Source: Bacillota bacterium
GTDB taxonomy: Bacteria > Bacillota > UBA4882 > UBA8346
Assembly: GCA_023410535.1 (NCBI GenBank)
Contig: JAEYPR010000027.1
Span: 1-64,000 of the forward strand
DNA length: 64,000 bases
Reading direction: 5' to 3'
Positions 8,504 to 16,730 of the stretch are shown here, piece after piece. Position numbers and translations under genes: made by a program. Numbering within the stretch: the first letter of the stretch is position 1; each line of letters begins with the position of its first letter. The notes beneath the pieces were generated by a model. The model was given only the letters and a program-made list of their open reading frames with translations, was not told where the DNA came from and did no database searches.

Positions 8504-9976
8504 ATGAGCTCGACCTTTACCAGTTACCGAATTGCAGTCTCCGGCATGGCCGCCAATCAGGTCGCGTTGACGGTAGTAACCAGCAACATTTCAAATGTGG
8601 ATACCGAAGGATATTCCCGCAAACAAGTTTCCGCGACCGAACAGGTAGTAGCCCAATCCGCCACCACCACCTCGGGAACCGGAGTGGCGGTGGCGGAGAT
8701 TCAAAGAGCGCGCGACACTTACCTTGATCAGAGTTACCGGCAGAAGAGCGCCGCCGCTGGCTATTGGGAGGTCAAGGCGACAAATTTAACCGCCATTCAA
8801 CAAACCTTAAACGAATTTTCGGCCGACGTCGATACGGCTGACAACGGCTTGCAACAGGCATTCACCGATTTCTTTAACAGCTGGGCGGAACTGTCGAAAG
8901 ATCCAACCAGTCAGACCAACCGGCAAACGGTGGTGGAGAATGCCCAAACCTTGCTGAGCACGTTGCAAGATATTGAAGCGCAATTGGCGCAATTGCAAGA
9001 AGACAGCGTCGCCGCGGTTCAAATTGGCGTGGACTCCGTAAACAATCTGGCGGAACAGGTCGCGAAGTTAAACGGACAGATCGCCCAAGCGGAGCTGAAC
9101 GGCGCCGAAGCAGGCGATTTACGCGACCAACGGGACAGTTTATTGGATCAAATGGCGGCGTTGACCAATCTGAAAGTGACCGAAAATTCCAATGGGATGG
9201 TCGAGGTCAGCATCGGCGGGGTATCACTGGTCAATGGCACATCCACCCGCAAATTGACGGTGGTTGGCAACGGTTCAAGCGAAAATCCGCTGCAAGTGCA
9301 GTGGGTGGACTTGGGTATCGAAGCGTCAATCACCAGCGGCAGTCTGCTCGCCAATCTCGAAGACGCCGGTCAAAGCGGCGTAACCGCAATTACCTCATTG
9401 CCTTATAACTTCTCGACCGGCTCCGCTAGTTCCATCAGTAATTTGCGGCAAGGACTCAATGTCTTGTTTACCACGATTGCGACGGCTGTTAACGAGCTGC
9501 AAACGTCGGGTTACGATTTGGACGGTAACGCCGGGATAGCGTTTTTCGTTCCGGCCGATTCCAGTCAACCGTTAAGTTTAAGCAATTCACAGATCAACCC
9601 GGCGCTGGACGACGTGGATCTCGTTGTCGCTTCAAGCAGCGGCAGTAGCGGCGACGGCAGCGTGGCGGAGCGGATTTACGACCTGATGAGCGACAAGACG
9701 TTATTCCAATTTGGCGGCTTGTCATCGGACCTAACCGGGTTTTATCAATCCCTGATCTCCTGGATTGCCACGGCTGGTGACAATGCCAGCGGCTATTATG
9801 AAACGCAAAGCGCATTAGTGCAACAAGTAAATAACCAGCGGCAGGCCGTCGCAGCGGTGTCCCTGGATGAAGAGATGGCGAAGATGATCGCCTATCAGAG
9901 CGCTTATAACGCTTGCGCCAAAGTTTTGACCACCATGGACAGCCTCATCGCCAACATGATTGAGGAATGGGTCTAG
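8504..9976 (+). CDS. flgK: Hook-associated protein 1, FlgK (copy 1)
   Basis: 490 residues. FlgK forms the first junction zone between hook and filament. The N-terminus carries SGMAANQVALTVVTSNISN and TEGYSRKQV, and the C-terminus ends with the SLDEEMAKMIAYQSAYNACAK heptad region, both diagnostic of FlgK. A longer reading frame opens at GTG 8486, but AAAGGAG at 8489-8495 lies inside it, so ATG 8504 is the start. It is followed 27 bp later by a second FlgK gene, which is unusual; see the next entry. Confidence 0.9.
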   Translation: MSSTFTSYRIAVSGMAANQVALTVVTSNISNVDTEGYSRKQVSATEQVVAQSATTTSGTGVAVAEIQRARDTYLDQSYRQKSAAAGYWEVKATNLTAIQQTLNEFSADVDTADNGLQQAFTDFFNSWAELSKDPTSQTNRQTVVENAQTLLSTLQDIEAQLAQLQEDSVAAVQIGVDSVNNLAEQVAKLNGQIAQAELNGAEAGDLRDQRDSLLDQMAALTNLKVTENSNGMVEVSIGGVSLVNGTSTRKLTVVGNGSSENPLQVQWVDLGIEASITSGSLLANLEDAGQSGVTAITSLPYNFSTGSASSISNLRQGLNVLFTTIATAVNELQTSGYDLDGNAGIAFFVPADSSQPLSLSNSQINPALDDVDLVVASSSGSSGDGSVAERIYDLMSDKTLFQFGGLSSDLTGFYQSLISWIATAGDNASGYYETQSALVQQVNNQRQAVAAVSLDEEMAKMIAYQSAYNACAKVLTTMDSLIANMIEEWV

Positions 9977-10003
9977 TGGCGGCGCAGTAAGGAGGGATTC
10001 AAT

Positions 10004-11530
10004 ATGATTTCAACCTTTGCGGGTCTGGGAATTGCGGTCCGGGGGTTATATTCGAGTCAGATCGGACTGGCGGTTACCAGTAATAACATCAGTAACGAAA
10101 ACACCGCGGGATATTCGCGGCAGACTGTCAATCAGACCACCACCGGTTCCACTACGATTAACGGCGGGAGCGCCATCATCGGCGGCGGTTCGATTGTGAC
10201 CGCGGTGGACCGGGTTCGCGACAGTCAGCTTGATAAGAAATATTGGCGGGAAAACGGAGCATTGGGAGAATGGGAGGTCAAGTCCGGTTCGTTGACTGAG
10301 ATCGAAACTTTGTTTGGGGACAGCTCCGACAGCGAGTTTTCAACCGTGATGGCTGATTTTTACGGGGCGTTGGAGGATTTGGCTAACAACGCCAGCGACT
10401 CATCGGTCCGAACGACGGTCATGGAGGCAGCCGTATCGGTTTGTTCGTATCTGAATGACACGGCTGAACAACTGCAAGAGCTGCGGGAAGATATCAATAC
10501 TTCCGTTAAGACGACGGTCGATCAGATCAATTCCTATGTCAAGCAGATCGCGACGCTCAATACGCAGATCTCGCAGGCCGCGGTTAGCGGCGCCTCCGTC
10601 AATGATCTGGCCGATGCGCGGGATTTGTTGATCGACAAGCTTTCCAGTTTGGCGGCGGTGACGGTAAGCGAAACCACCATCGGTACCAGCGCCAACGGCA
10701 GCCAAAATACCATCCTGACGATCAGTATTAATGGTGCAACCATTGTTAATGGCGGCAGCGCCCGGCAATTGGAATGTTATGAAAATGGCGCCGGAATGTA
10801 CGGTATCCGTTGGGCGGATACCCAAGCGGAGTTTGAACCGGGCAGCGGCGCGCTCCAGGGTTATCTGGACGTCCGGGACGGTATCGGCACGGGCTCCGAC
10901 TACCAGGGCATTCCCTATTACCTCAACCAATTGGACGAATTCGCCCGGACCTTTGCTAAAGCGTTTAATGAAGGAGTTTATAAGGACGGCAGCACCTCGG
11001 CGTATTCGGGACACGCCGCCGGTTACGGCGCCGACGGTTCGACCGGAATCCGCTTTTTTACTTACGATGACCTTTCCTCCGCCGACTTTAGCGCCGGCGG
11101 GAGCGATTTGGATGAGCGGTACGCCAAGCTAACCGCCGCCAACATTTCGGTCGCGTTGGACATTCAGCAGGATGTCAGTAAAATCGCCGCCGCTTCCAGC
11201 GCCGACCAGGCCGATAATAACGAAAACATCAGCGACTTGATCAGCCTTTGCCAGGATAACGGGATGTTCGCCAAAGGGACGCCCGTGGATTTCATGAATT
11301 CAATCCTGGCGACTTTAGGGACGGAAAGCGCCTACGCCCAGACGCGGTACGACCTGAAAAGCACGATCGTGAACAATCTCGGCGACCAGCGGAGTTCCGT
11401 CTCCGGAGTTTCCGACAATGAAGAAACCGCTAATCTTACCAAATACCAGTTATCGTATAACGCATCGGCGCAAATGGTCACCCTGTGGAATGAGATTTAT
11501 CAAACAACCATCAACATGGTGAATGAATAG
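10004..11530 (+). CDS. flgK: Hook-associated protein FlgK paralogue (copy 2)
   Basis: 508 residues. The ends are again FlgK-like: GLYSSQIGLAVTSNNISN and TAGYSRQTV near the N-terminus, DNEETANLTKYQLSYNASAQ near the C-terminus. The middle also follows FlgK (a coiled stretch with DQINSYVKQIATLNTQIS, then DARDLLIDKLSSLA). It is collinear with copy 1 yet clearly divergent, so the pair is an old tandem duplication rather than an assembly artefact. AAGGAGGG precedes the ATG. Possible roles are a second junction ring, or a replacement for copy 1 in a different filament. Confidence 0.88.
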   Translation: MISTFAGLGIAVRGLYSSQIGLAVTSNNISNENTAGYSRQTVNQTTTGSTTINGGSAIIGGGSIVTAVDRVRDSQLDKKYWRENGALGEWEVKSGSLTEIETLFGDSSDSEFSTVMADFYGALEDLANNASDSSVRTTVMEAAVSVCSYLNDTAEQLQELREDINTSVKTTVDQINSYVKQIATLNTQISQAAVSGASVNDLADARDLLIDKLSSLAAVTVSETTIGTSANGSQNTILTISINGATIVNGGSARQLECYENGAGMYGIRWADTQAEFEPGSGALQGYLDVRDGIGTGSDYQGIPYYLNQLDEFARTFAKAFNEGVYKDGSTSAYSGHAAGYGADGSTGIRFFTYDDLSSADFSAGGSDLDERYAKLTAANISVALDIQQDVSKIAAASSADQADNNENISDLISLCQDNGMFAKGTPVDFMNSILATLGTESAYAQTRYDLKSTIVNNLGDQRSSVSGVSDNEETANLTKYQLSYNASAQMVTLWNEIYQTTINMVNE

Positions 11531-11563
11531 GCCGGGTTAATTTTTGACAAAGGAGGAGCGATG

Positions 11564-12628
11564 ATGCGGATAACCAACAATATGATGGTTTCCAATACGG
11601 TTTGGAACATTAATAAAAACATGGAGCGTTTAAGTAAGGCCCAAGACGTGGTGTCGACGCAAAATAAGATTCAACTCCCCTCCGACGATCCGGTGGTCGC
11701 GACCCGGGCGATCAAGTACCGTAATTATGTGGCCAAGATCGAACAATATCAGCAAAACGCCGCTGACGCGGCCTCGTGGCAGGCGGTGACCGAGAGCGCT
11801 TTGAGTGATCTCGGCGACGTGGTCAAGCGTTTGAAGGAATTGACCGTTCGCGCTTCCAGCGACACGTTGAGCGATACCGATCAAGCGAGCATCCAGACCG
11901 AAGTGGAGCAGTTGCAGCAACAAGTGGTCGACATTATGAACACCACTTACGCCGACCGTTATATTTTTGGGGGTTACGATACGGACCAAGCGCCGTACGC
12001 TCTGGTGTCGACCGATACCGGAACCAAAGTGACCTATAAGGGGCAATATCTGAGTTTGGGCGGGCCGATGTCCGCTGCGCTCGACGCCGCCGCGATCGAA
12101 GATTTTTGTAGCGCCAACGCGACGACTGCCTATCAGGATACCGAAGATCAAGCCATCAAATATAATATCGGTTTCGGCACCAAAATTGCGATCAATGTCG
12201 AAGGGCAGGATGTCATTGGTTCGGAAACCGGCAGTAATCTGTTTGATACCATCGCCAAACTCTTGTTGGGGTTGGATGGCGCGACCAGCTATCAGACGGC
12301 GACGATTGACGACTCCACCACGCCGGCAACGGTAACGGTCACCAGCAATCCCTTGGAAATCGATAGTGTCTTAACCGATTTGCAAGCGGACTATGACCGG
12401 TTGCTGAACGTCCGGGCCGATCTAGGCGCCCGGATGAACTATGTCGATATGGCGATCACCCGGTTAAGCAACAACGCGACGACGTATACCAAATTGCAGA
12501 GCAACAACGAGGATGCCGACACCGCCAAATCCTCAACCGATTTGACCACCGCCCAATATGTCTATCAGGCTTCGTTGTTGGTGGGGGCTAAAGTAATCAG
12601 TAAAAGTTTAGTGGATTACATGTCGTGA
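11564..12628 (+). CDS. flgL: Hook-associated protein 3, FlgL
   Basis: 354 residues. FlgL is the second junction protein between hook and filament. The flagellin-like N-terminal helix begins MRITNNMMVSNTVWNINKNM and is followed by IQLPSDDPVVATRAI, the SDDP motif typical of FlgL. TYADRYIFGGYDT marks the FlgL core. Two adjacent ATGs exist (11561 and 11564); AAGGAGG at 11550-11556 gives better spacing to the second, which also yields the usual MRI start. It sits 33 bp after the second flgK and 40 bp before fliD. Confidence 0.92.
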   Translation: MRITNNMMVSNTVWNINKNMERLSKAQDVVSTQNKIQLPSDDPVVATRAIKYRNYVAKIEQYQQNAADAASWQAVTESALSDLGDVVKRLKELTVRASSDTLSDTDQASIQTEVEQLQQQVVDIMNTTYADRYIFGGYDTDQAPYALVSTDTGTKVTYKGQYLSLGGPMSAALDAAAIEDFCSANATTAYQDTEDQAIKYNIGFGTKIAINVEGQDVIGSETGSNLFDTIAKLLLGLDGATSYQTATIDDSTTPATVTVTSNPLEIDSVLTDLQADYDRLLNVRADLGARMNYVDMAITRLSNNATTYTKLQSNNEDADTAKSSTDLTTAQYVYQASLLVGAKVISKSLVDYMS

Positions 12629-12668
12629 CCGTTTAAACCGTTAGTTTTCAAGCAAGGAGGCGAGCTAT

Positions 12669-14597
12669 ATGTCCAGTTCCAGCAGTATCACCACTACCAC
12701 GGTCAATGGCCGTTCGGTGATCAGCGGGTTATCGTCGGGGATTGACGTCGATTCGATTGTGGAGCAATTGATGACGGCTGAGTCCACCAAGTTGAACAAA
12801 TTGAAGCAACAACAGCAACTGGCCGAATGGAAGCAAGAAGCCTACCGGGACATCATTGACGATATCAAAACCTTCGCCAGTAAATATTTTGATACCACTT
12901 CTTCCGGCAGTATTATGAGTGAAAAGACATTCCGGCAATATACGGTCACCAGTAGCGGCAGCGCGGTGACGGCGTCTTATACCAGCGCGGCCGGCGCCGG
13001 GTCGCATACGGTCACCGTCAGTCAGTTGGCGACTGCGGCTTCCGTTAAGACCAGCGGCGCTCTTTCCAAAGCAATCGAAGGTTCGACGGCGATCGACTAT
13101 ACGCAATTGTCGGGAAAAAGCTTTGTGATCACACTGGACGGGACCGCAACGACCGTGACCTTGGATGATTCGGTCGTCGATCGGGATTCGCTGCAGTCGG
13201 CGCTGGACGCTGCGGTCGGGAGCGGCAAGGTGACTTTGACCGAATCGGAAGCGGGGATACTCAGTGTCACTGCGGCAACCGATAGCGGAGTGCAAAAGAT
13301 CGTGCTTAGCAGTCCGTCCGGTTCCGGTAGTAGCAGCGCGCTAAGCGCTTTGGGTTTTAGCGCCACGACGCTGAGCAACCGGATCAGCACTTCCGCTACG
13401 TTAGAGACCTTAGCCGGTTCGACGAGCAGCAGTTTCAGCTTTAATGAAGCCGGGGCGATCGAGTTGAGCATCAACGGCGTCAGTTTCACCTTTGACAAGT
13501 CGACCACGCTGGCGGCGATGATTTCCGAAATTAACGCCAGTGACGCCGGAGTCACCATGAAATACGACGAGCTCAACGATAAACTGGTGTTGCAGTCCAA
13601 TACGACGGGCGCGCAAAAAAGCCTGACGGTCACCGAGAGCGGCAGCACCTTCCTGAATGCGGCCTTGGACCTGGCGGTCGCGGGTAATGACGCCAAAGCG
13701 ATTGTGGATGGGGTCGCGGTGACGCGTAGTTCCAATACGGTTACGATCGATGGGGTTACTTACACTTTTAACGCAACGACGACCGACTCAACTGATAGCA
13801 AAGTTACCGTAACCCTAACTCAGGATACCGCGGCGATCTATGAAAGCATTCAAAATTTCGTTGCGGATTACAACACTTTGATCAGCACCATCAATGGCAA
13901 GTTGTCCGAGGATTACGATTCCGACTATCCGCCGTTGACCGAAGCGCAGGAAGACGAAATGTCCGACACGGAGATCGAAAAGTGGAATGAAAAAGCAAAG
14001 ACCGGATTACTGGCCAATGATTCCTTGCTGCAAAGTTTATTGGACGACTTGCGGAGTTCGTTGATTGACACCGTTTCCGGATCGTCGCTTACCTTGGCGA
14101 GTATCGGCATTACCACCGGCAGTTATGACGAAAAAGGTAAACTCTATATCGACGAGAGCACCTTAAAAGAAGCGATTCAAAGCGATTCGCAAAGTATTTT
14201 GAAGCTGTTTACGCAGACGTCGAGTGATTATGGCGGGACCGCCAGCAAATACCGGAAGCTCTCTTCCAGCGAGAAAACCGTCCGTTATCAACAAGAAGGA
14301 ATTGCCTACCGCTTTTACGATTTCATCCAAAATAACATCTCTACGCTAAAAGACAGTAGCGGCAATAAGGGGTTGTTGCTTGAAAAAGCCGGGATGGCAA
14401 ACGATACCACCAATACCGATAATACCTTAACCGAACAGATCAACGGCTATAAGGAACGGATCGACCGGGAGGAAGACCGGCTGGACGAGGTGGAAGAGCG
14501 GTTGTACGCCAAATACACGGCGATGGAAACGTATATTTCCCAACTGAACGCGCAACTGACGGCCTTATCCTCCTATCTGTCGTCAAGTTCTTCGTAA
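12669..14597 (+). CDS. fliD: Flagellar filament cap FliD (HAP2)
   Basis: 642 residues. FliD caps the filament tip and folds incoming flagellin. The N-terminal motif ISGLSSGIDVDSIVEQLM (about 18-35) followed by a helix rich in Lys/Gln (KLKQQQQLAEWKQEAYRDI) is the FliD_N signature. The C-terminal domain contains TGLLANDSLLQSLLDDLRSS, ASIGITTGSYDEKGKLYIDE and a terminal coiled coil ending YISQLNAQLTALSSYLSS. Two central repeats carry hydrophobic, Ser/Thr-rich beta domains typical of the exposed cap legs. AAGGAGG lies 8 bases before the ATG. Confidence 0.93.
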   Translation: MSSSSSITTTTVNGRSVISGLSSGIDVDSIVEQLMTAESTKLNKLKQQQQLAEWKQEAYRDIIDDIKTFASKYFDTTSSGSIMSEKTFRQYTVTSSGSAVTASYTSAAGAGSHTVTVSQLATAASVKTSGALSKAIEGSTAIDYTQLSGKSFVITLDGTATTVTLDDSVVDRDSLQSALDAAVGSGKVTLTESEAGILSVTAATDSGVQKIVLSSPSGSGSSSALSALGFSATTLSNRISTSATLETLAGSTSSSFSFNEAGAIELSINGVSFTFDKSTTLAAMISEINASDAGVTMKYDELNDKLVLQSNTTGAQKSLTVTESGSTFLNAALDLAVAGNDAKAIVDGVAVTRSSNTVTIDGVTYTFNATTTDSTDSKVTVTLTQDTAAIYESIQNFVADYNTLISTINGKLSEDYDSDYPPLTEAQEDEMSDTEIEKWNEKAKTGLLANDSLLQSLLDDLRSSLIDTVSGSSLTLASIGITTGSYDEKGKLYIDESTLKEAIQSDSQSILKLFTQTSSDYGGTASKYRKLSSSEKTVRYQQEGIAYRFYDFIQNNISTLKDSSGNKGLLLEKAGMANDTTNTDNTLTEQINGYKERIDREEDRLDEVEERLYAKYTAMETYISQLNAQLTALSSYLSSSSS

Positions 14598-14612
14598 GGA
14601 GTGGCAACCAGG

Positions 14613-15029
14613 ATGACCCGGGATGAAATTCAACAACTTTTGGAGCAACAACTGGAACTGCTGGAGCGGATTCGGGCCAATACCGAAACCCAGCGGTATT
14701 TTATCCGCCAGCGGGAACTGCGCGGCTTGGGCCGGATGTTGCAGGAGCGCGAGGTGTTAATCAACCAATTGGGAGCGGTCCGTCAAGCGGTGGAAGCATT
14801 TGCGGATTGGCGGAATGATCCCGGACTGGAGCGCCTGGTGGAATCCATCGAACTGAAGCGGGATGAGACGTTTCAGCTCATTAACTGCGTCTACCGTGAA
14901 GCACTGGCCGAAAAGCAACGGATTGGCGCCGAGATCAAAAATCTGCGGTTGAAACGGCAACTGAAAAACCAATATGTGTTGAAGTGGACCATGTTGTCGT
15001 GGGGCAACCGGTTTAATGAGAAGAAATGA
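14613..15029 (+). CDS. Flagellar export chaperone-like protein (FliT/FlgN type)
   Basis: 138 residues, almost entirely helical: heptad-rich from EIQQLLEQQLELLERIRANT through LERLVESIELKRDETFQLI to a basic C-terminus (KNLRLKRQLKNQYVLK). No domain is diagnostic in sequence. Position directly after fliD, where fliS/fliT are usual, and the FlgN-like helical profile suggest a chaperone for FliD or the FlgK proteins. The open frame reaches GTG 14601, but AAGGAG overlaps that codon, so ATG 14613 is preferred (spacing about 11). It is the last gene before a double hairpin. Confidence 0.6.
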   Translation: MTRDEIQQLLEQQLELLERIRANTETQRYFIRQRELRGLGRMLQEREVLINQLGAVRQAVEAFADWRNDPGLERLVESIELKRDETFQLINCVYREALAEKQRIGAEIKNLRLKRQLKNQYVLKWTMLSWGNRFNEKK

Positions 15030-15045
15030 AACACTTGGAACCTAA

Positions 15046-15075
15046 CCCAACCCGGGAATGAATTCCCGGGTTGGG
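15046..15075 (+). terminator. GC-rich hairpin after the flagellar operon
   Basis: CCCAACCCGGGAA at 15046 pairs with TTCCCGGGTTGGG ending 15075 around a 4-nt loop. No T run follows, so it may stabilise the 3' end rather than stop transcription by itself. Confidence 0.6.
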
Positions 15076-15089
15076 CCATATCAACAATA

Positions 15090-15124
15090 AAACCCTCCGA
15101 AGCTCAAAGCTTCGGAGGGTTTCT
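15090..15124. terminator. Bidirectional terminator between fliD operon and fliC
   Basis: A 15-bp stem (15090-15104 with 15108-15122), AAACCCTCCGAAGCT and its complement around loop CAA, with an A run on the left and T run on the right. It serves both the plus-strand operon and the convergent flagellin gene that ends at 15140. Confidence 0.9.
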
Positions 15125-15139
15125 TGCGCTTGCTTTCGC

Positions 15140-16363
15140 TTATTGTAACAGTTTCAACACTTGCTGCGGTTGTTGGTTGGCTTGCGCCAGCATGGCGGTG
15201 GCGGCTTGGTTGAGGACGCTGAGCTTGGTGTAGTTCGCCATCTCCGAAGCCATGTCGACATCGGCGATTTGCGATTGGGCCGAAGTCAGGTTCTCGCTGG
15301 AGGTCGTCAAGGTATTGATCGAACTTTCCAAGCGGTTTTGAATCGCGCCCAATTTGGAACGTTCGGCGGTAACAGTCGAAATCGCGGTGTCGATTACCTT
15401 GATCGCGATATTGGCGCTTTCTTGGGTGTTGACTTTGAGCGCTTCGACCCCGAGCGAAGAAGCGTCCATCGCATTGATGCTAATGGTCAAGTCCTGGCCG
15501 GTATTGGCGCCGATTAGAATGGTGGCGGACCCGTCAAGCCGGGTTTCGGCCGCTGCGGTGGTTTGGGAGAAAGACGACAACGCGTTGGTGGCGGCGGACA
15601 CTTTATCGCCGTCCGCGTTTTTCACCGTAAGGGTCAGACCGTAAATGGCCGTGGCGGCGCCGGCTGTCACCGCGGTCGCCGTAATTCCGTCGGTTGACGC
15701 GGCCAAAGTGAAGGCGGAATCGTCCAGATCGGCCAGGGTTGTCGTATCGGTTACATCGATGACCGAGCTGACAATAGCCCCGTCTTTCACATAACTGACG
15801 GTGATGGTGTCGCCGGAGGCGATTCCAAGACTGTTGCCATCGGAATCGGTTAACGAAACAAGGGTCGAAGCGGCGGTTACCGTCGTGTCGAGGGAGGTAT
15901 TGGTGAGCACATTGGCCGTCGCGGTAGTGGCCTTGCTCATGGAGCCGTCCAACAATTTTTTGGTATTGAACTCCGTATCATTGGCAATTTCATCGATCTG
16001 CGCGATCAGAGCGTCCAATTCGTCTTGGATGTTATCACGGTCGGAGTCGGTATTGGAATCGCTCGATGATTGGACGGCAAGCTCGCGCATGCGTTGTAAG
16101 ATACTTGTCGTCTCTTCGAGTGCGCCTTCGGCGGTTTGCGAGAGCGAAATGCCGTCCTGGGCGTTGCTGCTGGCTTGGTTAAGTCCGCGAATCTGGGCCT
16201 TCATCTTTTCGGAGATGGCGAGCCCGGCGGCATCGTCGGACGCGCTGTTGATGCGATAGCCGGAAGACAGTTTTTGCAGCGATTTGTTCATGGCGGTATT
16301 GTTCAGGTTCAATTGATTGTAAGTATTTAGAGCCGCCATATTGGTATTAATGGCCATTCCCAT
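15140..16363 (-). CDS. fliC: Flagellin
   Basis: 407 residues. The conserved N-terminal D0/D1 region starts MGMAINTNMAALN and includes LSSGYRINSASDDAAGLAIS; the C-terminus ends LNQAATAMLAQANQQPQQ-VLKLLQ, the classic flagellin C-terminal helix. The middle (about 170-310) is Ala/Ser/Thr/Asp-rich and variable, forming the exposed domain. Although the frame extends to TTG 16369, the ATG at 16363 has GGAGG 8 bases upstream. It is monocistronic, has a leader of roughly 150 nt with a hairpin (see below), and converges on the hook-filament operon. Confidence 0.97.
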   Translation of the reverse strand: MGMAINTNMAALNTYNQLNLNNTAMNKSLQKLSSGYRINSASDDAAGLAISEKMKAQIRGLNQASSNAQDGISLSQTAEGALEETTSILQRMRELAVQSSSDSNTDSDRDNIQDELDALIAQIDEIANDTEFNTKKLLDGSMSKATTATANVLTNTSLDTTVTAASTLVSLTDSDGNSLGIASGDTITVSYVKDGAIVSSVIDVTDTTTLADLDDSAFTLAASTDGITATAVTAGAATAIYGLTLTVKNADGDKVSAATNALSSFSQTTAAAETRLDGSATILIGANTGQDLTISINAMDASSLGVEALKVNTQESANIAIKVIDTAISTVTAERSKLGAIQNRLESSINTLTTSSENLTSAQSQIADVDMASEMANYTKLSVLNQAATAMLAQANQQPQQVLKLLQ

Positions 16364-16423
16364 TGTCAATTCCTCCTTGATTTTTAAAGTGAGCGCCGTA
16401 TGATACGGGTCTCATGGCGTCAC

Positions 16424-16445
16424 GGCAACTTTTCCGTGAGTTGCC
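16424..16445 (-). promoter_or_regulatory. Flagellin leader hairpin with CsrA-type loop
   Basis: In the flagellin mRNA leader, GGCAACT pairs with AGTTGCC around the loop CACGGAAA. The loop shows ACGGA, which fits the CsrA recognition core ANGGA. A second ANGGA (AAGGA) overlaps the flagellin Shine-Dalgarno site about 50 nt downstream. Known in Bacillus subtilis: CsrA represses hag through one hairpin site and one site over the Shine-Dalgarno. A competing fold (CACGG with CCGTG) is also possible. Confidence 0.45.
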
Positions 16446-16529
16446 GGATCCGGGTTCCCAACGCCGCGACCGGCTGGATCAGAGCCACTCCGGCGGACTT
16501 GCCTCCTTTCGTTGAGATACTAATCACAT

Positions 16530-16556
16530 CGTAACGGAATGTTGGAATTATGTTTA
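16530..16556 (-). promoter_or_regulatory. Sigma-28-like promoter of flagellin gene
   Basis: On the minus strand TAAA (16556-16553) is followed after exactly 15 bp by CCGTTACG (16537-16530), close to the flagellar sigma consensus TAAA-N15-(G)CCGATAA. It would give a leader of about 150 nt. No better promoter was seen in the 367-bp gap between fliC and the next gene. Confidence 0.45.
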
Positions 16557-16730
16557 ATTTACGAGCGGCGCTGAAAAAATTTGAAACGGTTGCGTAATAT
16601 GGTTCGATACCCGGTTCATGAATTTTCTAATCGTTTTCCAATATCCGCAGGCGATGATCGAATAGTTATTCCCCGACTTACCGCGGCAAGCGAAGGAACG
16701 TAAATGGGGTTAAAGCGCAGAGGTGTGAGA

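Noticed and set aside
16364..16530. Flagellin leader as a cyclic-di-GMP riboswitch
   Set aside because: GTGACGC and GGAAAA fragments resemble parts of the GEMM motif, but the conserved GGCAAAC and the second helix are absent; the hairpin is better explained as a CsrA site.
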